Positions 14,192-16,767 of a DNA stretch of 16,767 bases are shown here, piece after piece (within the stretch, counting starts at the first letter, position 1; every line of letters begins with the position of its first letter). The notes beneath the pieces are model-generated. The model saw only the letters and a program-made list of their open reading frames with translations. It was not told the DNA's origin and did no database searches. The position numbers and the translations under genes are program-made. Origin of the DNA: DATMBL01 sp050735975 (GTDB taxonomy: Bacteria > Desulfobacterota > Binatia > UBA9968); contig JBOHVS010000294.1 of assembly GCA_050735975.1 (NCBI GenBank), positions 1 to 16,767 on the forward strand, given 5' to 3'.

Positions 14192-15007
14192 CTAGATGAT
14201 CGTCCTCGCTGGCCTGGATGCTCCGGGGAACAGTCCGTGCTTCGCAAGGAATTCGATCATAAAGCGGTCGAACAGCCACGGTTGCTCTATCTGGCAGGCG
14301 TGGCCGGCGCCCGGCAATGTTCTCAACTCACAATTGGGTATGCGTGCTTGGAGCGCGAACGCGCGTTGATGGCTGTTGTCCTCGCTACCGGTCAGAATGA
14401 TTGTCGGACAGGCAATACGCTCATGATGGCCTTCGGGATAGGGCTGCGCGAGTGCTTTGAACTGGTGGATGATCGTCTGCACGTCGGCGTGTTGGTTGCG
14501 TTCGGTGAAGAGGTTCGCAAAGAAGTGCGCGAGTGGAGTGGTGCGAAACGCCGCGCTTAAATCTTCGAAAGTGTAGGCCCAGCGATAGTCGACGCCATTG
14601 GCCGTGTAGTTATCGATCCTCCCTTTGGTGAATTCCTTGTTCGGATTGTAACCGGTGCCCGATAACACGAGTGCCGCGGTCTTGTCGGGACGAAGGTGGT
14701 ACATGTGGGGGGCCAGCGACGAGCCGACCGAACAGCCGACCAGACTCGCGTTGTCGCCGGGCTGCGCGTCGTCGATCGCTTCCCAACAGGCCTCGGCCAT
14801 GTCTGTCATCGTAAGCCCGGGCTCGGCCTTGGGCGAGCGCCCGTATCCCGGTATGTCGATGGCAACACACCGGTACCACGTCGAGAAATGCGCCATCTGA
14901 AAAATCCAGCACGATTGGTCCATCGGGTTGGGATGGACAAAGGCAATCACCGGCCCCGTGCGTCCCATGCGTTCATAGTAAAGAGGTCCGTCAATGTGCT
15001 GTGCCAT
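14192..15007 (-). CDS. Alpha/beta-fold hydrolase
   Basis: 271 residues. FVHPNPMD supplies the oxyanion-hole HP motif, VAIDIPGYGRSPK the second strand, and GCSVGS the nucleophile elbow with Ser93. Asp210 (LTGSEDN) and His236 (GAGHACQIE) complete the Ser-Asp-His triad. The ATG at 15007 has a GGAGGAG ribosome site upstream. No signal peptide, so cytoplasmic. The family includes esterases, C-C bond hydrolases and haloalkane-type enzymes; the Ser nucleophile (not Asp) excludes dehalogenase, and the substrate is open. It probably forms a single-gene unit, possibly once followed by a CoA-transferase gene whose relic may remain downstream. Confidence 0.9.
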   Translation of the reverse strand: MAQHIDGPLYYERMGRTGPVIAFVHPNPMDQSCWIFQMAHFSTWYRCVAIDIPGYGRSPKAEPGLTMTDMAEACWEAIDDAQPGDNASLVGCSVGSSLAPHMYHLRPDKTAALVLSGTGYNPNKEFTKGRIDNYTANGVDYRWAYTFEDLSAAFRTTPLAHFFANLFTERNQHADVQTIIHQFKALAQPYPEGHHERIACPTIILTGSEDNSHQRAFALQARIPNCELRTLPGAGHACQIEQPWLFDRFMIEFLAKHGLFPGASRPARTII

Positions 15008-15060
15008 TTTACTCCTCCAATTTTTAAATTGCTGTGATACGGATCGAAGGTGGCTTTTCT

Positions 15061-15380
15061 ATGCGTTCCCGCCTTTTATCGCCTTTCGGTTTTTCTTCCC
15101 GGCAATCGCTTTATCCCACCATCGCGGCCGATCTGTTTCACGGCAAGTCCTTCGGCGCGATCATCGGCGCGATCGCGCTGTTTATCGGCGCAGGAGCGGG
15201 CGTTGGGCCTTGGCTGGGCGGCCTGATCCATGATTGGACCGGCAGTTATTATTGGGCTTCTGCATCGCTCAGGCGTTGGCCTTTTTTTCAGTAGTCTTTA
15301 TATGGATGGCGGGTGGCTGGCGGGCGAATGAACCGCCACGGCTCTTATGGGATCTCCACGTCCTTAATGCTTCCTGGTAA
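15061..15380 (+). pseudogene. MFS transporter C-terminal fragment, frameshifted
   Basis: The first frame includes YPTIAADLFHGKSFGAIIGA, an MFS loop (monocarboxylate-permease-like), then a helix and GPWLGGLIHDWTGSYYW. After TGG GCT at 15258 the frame breaks; inserting one T in the TT at 15258-15259 restores FCIAQALALFSVVFIWMAGG, a further helix, and a basic tail. Only about the last two or three of the twelve helices remain, and nothing upstream encodes the others, so this is a true fragment besides being frameshifted. The right end overlaps the stop of the DUF5615 gene on the other strand. Confidence 0.75.
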
Positions 15381-15665
15381 AGCGATATCGACGGCGTGCT
15401 TGACTGCCGCCGCCGCTTTTTGAATGCGCGGCCAACTGCCGGACGACAGCACAACTATACCGATCCTTCGTCCTCCCGGGTTTTGCTGATGGCGGAGGTT
15501 CCTGTCTGTGGTGACAAAAACCTCAAAGCCCTCTCGCTCCGCCACGATGAGGAGCTCGCCATTTTTCAAAGTACTCCAGCCCCGCTCAAAGGCCGTTTCT
15601 ATTTGGTGAGAACCGAGATGTGTTCGTAAGGGCGCCGGCGCCCCCTGATCGATGAGAACACGCAC
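15345..15665 (-). CDS. DUF5615 PIN-like toxin-type protein
   Basis: 106 residues starting MRVLIDQGAPAPLRTHL, the DUF5615 N-terminus (usually LLDENLP; here Gln replaces Glu after the Asp), then VFVTTDRNLRHQQN with the conserved Thr-Thr-Asp. DUF5615 is a PIN-like nuclease domain found almost always beside a DUF433 partner, as here, and is thought to be the toxin of a type II toxin-antitoxin pair. The GTG start directly abuts the DUF433 stop (TGA then GTG), showing coupling. Full length and intact, unlike the VapBC pair at 5.6-6.1 kb. Confidence 0.82.
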   Translation of the reverse strand: MRVLIDQGAPAPLRTHLGSHQIETAFERGWSTLKNGELLIVAEREGFEVFVTTDRNLRHQQNPGGRRIGIVVLSSGSWPRIQKAAAAVKHAVDIALPGSIKDVEIP

Positions 15666-15893
15666 TCAGGCGACCTGGGATTGATTCAAACTTTTCGCTG
15701 CATGATCCAGCACGGCGCGCACCTGTTCGATGGTAACGCCGGGGAACCACTCAACAAACTGAGTGATCTGGCCCCCATCTTCCAAATTTTCAAAGAGAGC
15801 CGAGACCGGAACCCGGGTGTCACGAAATAGCCACGCGCCGCTTACCCGTTCGGGATCTTTCTCAACTGCTGGACAAGACGACCAGTCTAACAT
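15666..15893 (-). CDS. DUF433 antitoxin-type protein
   Basis: 75 residues with the DUF433 pattern: RVSGAWLFRDTRVPVSALFE, then GGQITQFVEWFPGVTIEQVR and VLDHAAKSL. DUF433 is a small helix-turn-helix-like domain (VapB45 type) that neutralises PIN-like partners and represses its own operon. It is the first gene of a two-gene unit with the DUF5615 gene. The ATG at 15893 has a weak ribosome site; a promoter candidate lies at 15902-15931. Confidence 0.85.
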   Translation of the reverse strand: MLDWSSCPAVEKDPERVSGAWLFRDTRVPVSALFENLEDGGQITQFVEWFPGVTIEQVRAVLDHAAKSLNQSQVA

Positions 15894-15901
15894 TGCCTGG
15901 T

Positions 15902-15931
15902 ATGCTAGCCCGGGTATGGAGGCGATTTCAA
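15902..15931 (-). promoter_or_regulatory. Candidate promoter of the DUF433/DUF5615 operon
   Basis: TTGAAA (15931-15926) and TAGCAT (15907-15902) are separated by 18 bases, with the ATG nine bases beyond. Both boxes are partial matches to sigma-70 consensus, so the call is tentative. Confidence 0.35.
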
Positions 15932-16095
15932 GACAATTTTTAAACGGATTGGTCTGGCGGTGCGAGGGTCTCCGAAGGGCTCAAGTTTTTGGTTGGATCG
16001 CGAACTTTCCTTGGCATTGTACTCCAGCGGCCCGACTACATTGCGAGTCGAGCCCCTGGGTTCTTTTGACAGTCAGAAAAACTGCGATCAACTCG

Positions 16096-16368
16096 TTAGA
16101 AGATCGCGCGGAGAAGCCCCCCGACCGCGCGGAATGGGAGCGCAAGAACTTCGCCAATGACATTGGCAGTGCCGCTGACGACACCCGTATCCTCGCTCGT
16201 AGAAGTTTCCGTCGTCGTCGTGGTTCGTCTCTCGACCGCCACCGGCTCACCCCTGCGCTGATCTTCATATTGCACAGTCTCGGTGTGGACTCGTTGATCT
16301 GTCGCACACCCGGCTGCTAAGGTCGTCATTAAAAGCGCACTCAAAAAAACTGTTGTCAACTTAACCAT
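16096..16368 (-). CDS. Small lipoprotein, unknown function
   Basis: 90 residues from the ATG at 16368, which has AGGAGG seven bases upstream; an ATG ten codons earlier would put that ribosome site inside the gene. A signal peptide (VKLTTVFLSALLMTTLAAGC) ends in a lipobox, with Cys21 the lipidated residue. The mature part is polar, with a Thr/Glu-rich run (RRTTTTTETSTSED), and ends in a hydrophobic, glycine-containing segment (VIGEVLALPFRAVGGLLRAIF) resembling the tails of other small envelope lipoproteins. No characterised family was recognised. It indicates a diderm envelope. Confidence 0.8.
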   Translation of the reverse strand: MVKLTTVFLSALLMTTLAAGCATDQRVHTETVQYEDQRRGEPVAVERRTTTTTETSTSEDTGVVSGTANVIGEVLALPFRAVGGLLRAIF

Positions 16369-16640
16369 CGGCTTTCCTCCTTTCGTTGGAACCTTCAACC
16401 AAGGGGAAGAAAGCGAAACCCGTGCCAGCGTTCAGGCTTGAAAAAATCCGTTTCGAATCCGGAAAACAGGACACTGTTTATGGATGAGGCCAGCAAACCA
16501 CTGGTATCAGGACTGTTTTGCACGTCCATAAAAGACACATATGTTGCAGATATGAATCATAGAAGCACGACGCTTTGCCGAATGGGTTGACATTACGGTT
16601 CGGAAAGGGTTACGGAACTGGCATGGCGGCACATCTTGCC
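16369..16640. other. Intergenic region, divergent
   Basis: About 270 bases without a recognised gene. A TTGACA box at 16587-16592 points right towards the Bax-inhibitor-like gene, but no good -10 box follows at 16-18 bases. Confidence 0.35.
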
Positions 16641-16767
16641 ATGAGGTCCGGAAATCCGGCTCTGACTGCGGATACTTTCCGCAGGGAGCGGACTCTGCCC
16701 GGCGCGGAATTAATGACGGTTGGCGGGACGGTCAACAAGACCGCGCTTTCGCTCGCGATCCTCTTGG
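16641..16767 (+). CDS. Bax inhibitor-1/YccA-family membrane protein, start only
   Basis: The window ends after 42 codons. MRSGNPALTADTFRRE and LMTVGGTVNKTALSLAILL match the soluble N-terminus and first membrane helix of the bacterial Bax inhibitor-1 family (members start MRSxNPxLxxDTF and then have M-T-x-x-GTVNKT). The full protein is usually about 240 residues with seven helices. An in-frame ATG at 16623 is an alternative start. The ATG at 16641 lies in a potential hairpin (CATGGC 16622-16627 with GCCATG 16638-16643) and has no ribosome site. Confidence 0.85.
   Translation, partial: MRSGNPALTADTFRRERTLPGAELMTVGGTVNKTALSLAILL

Noticed and set aside
16581..16616. TTGACA box as a promoter for the Bax-inhibitor-like gene
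   Set aside because: No acceptable -10 hexamer at normal spacing, so it is mentioned only in the intergenic note.

Overview
The window reads like accessory sequence from an uncultivated, environmental Gram-negative (diderm) bacterium. The signs are an orphan Bug/TctC-type periplasmic receptor with a signal peptide, a lipobox lipoprotein, a cobalt-type nitrile hydratase, and many stand-alone hydrolases of kinds common in soil and sediment Proteobacteria, Binatota/Desulfobacterota, Rokubacteria and Tectomicrobia. I cannot fix the phylum from sequence alone. No rRNA, tRNA, CRISPR array or complete insertion sequence was seen.

Layout. 1-467 (-): 3' truncated unknown gene running off the left edge. 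920-1183: a 264-bp MITE-like deletion derivative of a REP-associated tyrosine transposase with perfect 25-bp inverted ends. 1368-3041 (-): cobalt-type nitrile hydratase operon (alpha, beta, accessory protein). 3299-5266 (+): polysaccharide-deacetylase-family hydrolase and a TctC-type solute receptor. 5622-6108 (-): wrecked VapBC-like toxin-antitoxin pair. 6416-7708 (+): amidase-signature amidase. 7971-8314 (+): Lin0512-family gene broken in a G tract. 8453-9586 (-): amidohydrolase-2 enzyme. 9933-11039 (+): ornithine cyclodeaminase/mu-crystallin-like protein. 11158-11914 (-): frameshifted HD-domain protein whose residues match the HD-type di-iron oxygenases (PhnZ/MIOX-like). 12080-12937 (-): double-GNAT acetyltransferase. 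13130-13918 (-): zinc ribbon/TM/coiled coil/SH3 protein. 14070-15007 (-): alpha/beta hydrolase followed by a possible CoA-transferase relic. 15061-15380 (+): MFS transporter fragment. 15345-15893 (-): intact DUF433/DUF5615 pair. 16096-16368 (-): small lipoprotein. 16641-end (+): start of a Bax inhibitor-1/YccA-family gene.

How it may fit together. Nitrile hydratase (nitrile to amide) and the amidase (amide to acid plus ammonia) form a two-step nitrile-use pathway. The TctC receptor, deacetylase-fold enzyme, amidohydrolase, cyclodeaminase-like protein and alpha/beta hydrolase would be scavenging enzymes around it; that grouping is inference. The other clear theme is decay. Single-base frameshifts, nearly all at homopolymer length changes, hit the transposase relic, antitoxin, Lin0512 gene, HD gene and MFS fragment. 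Short GGGTCAAATCTT- and GGTCTTGCAA-type element ends lie at several gene boundaries. Whether the frameshifts are real or sequencing error is the main open question.
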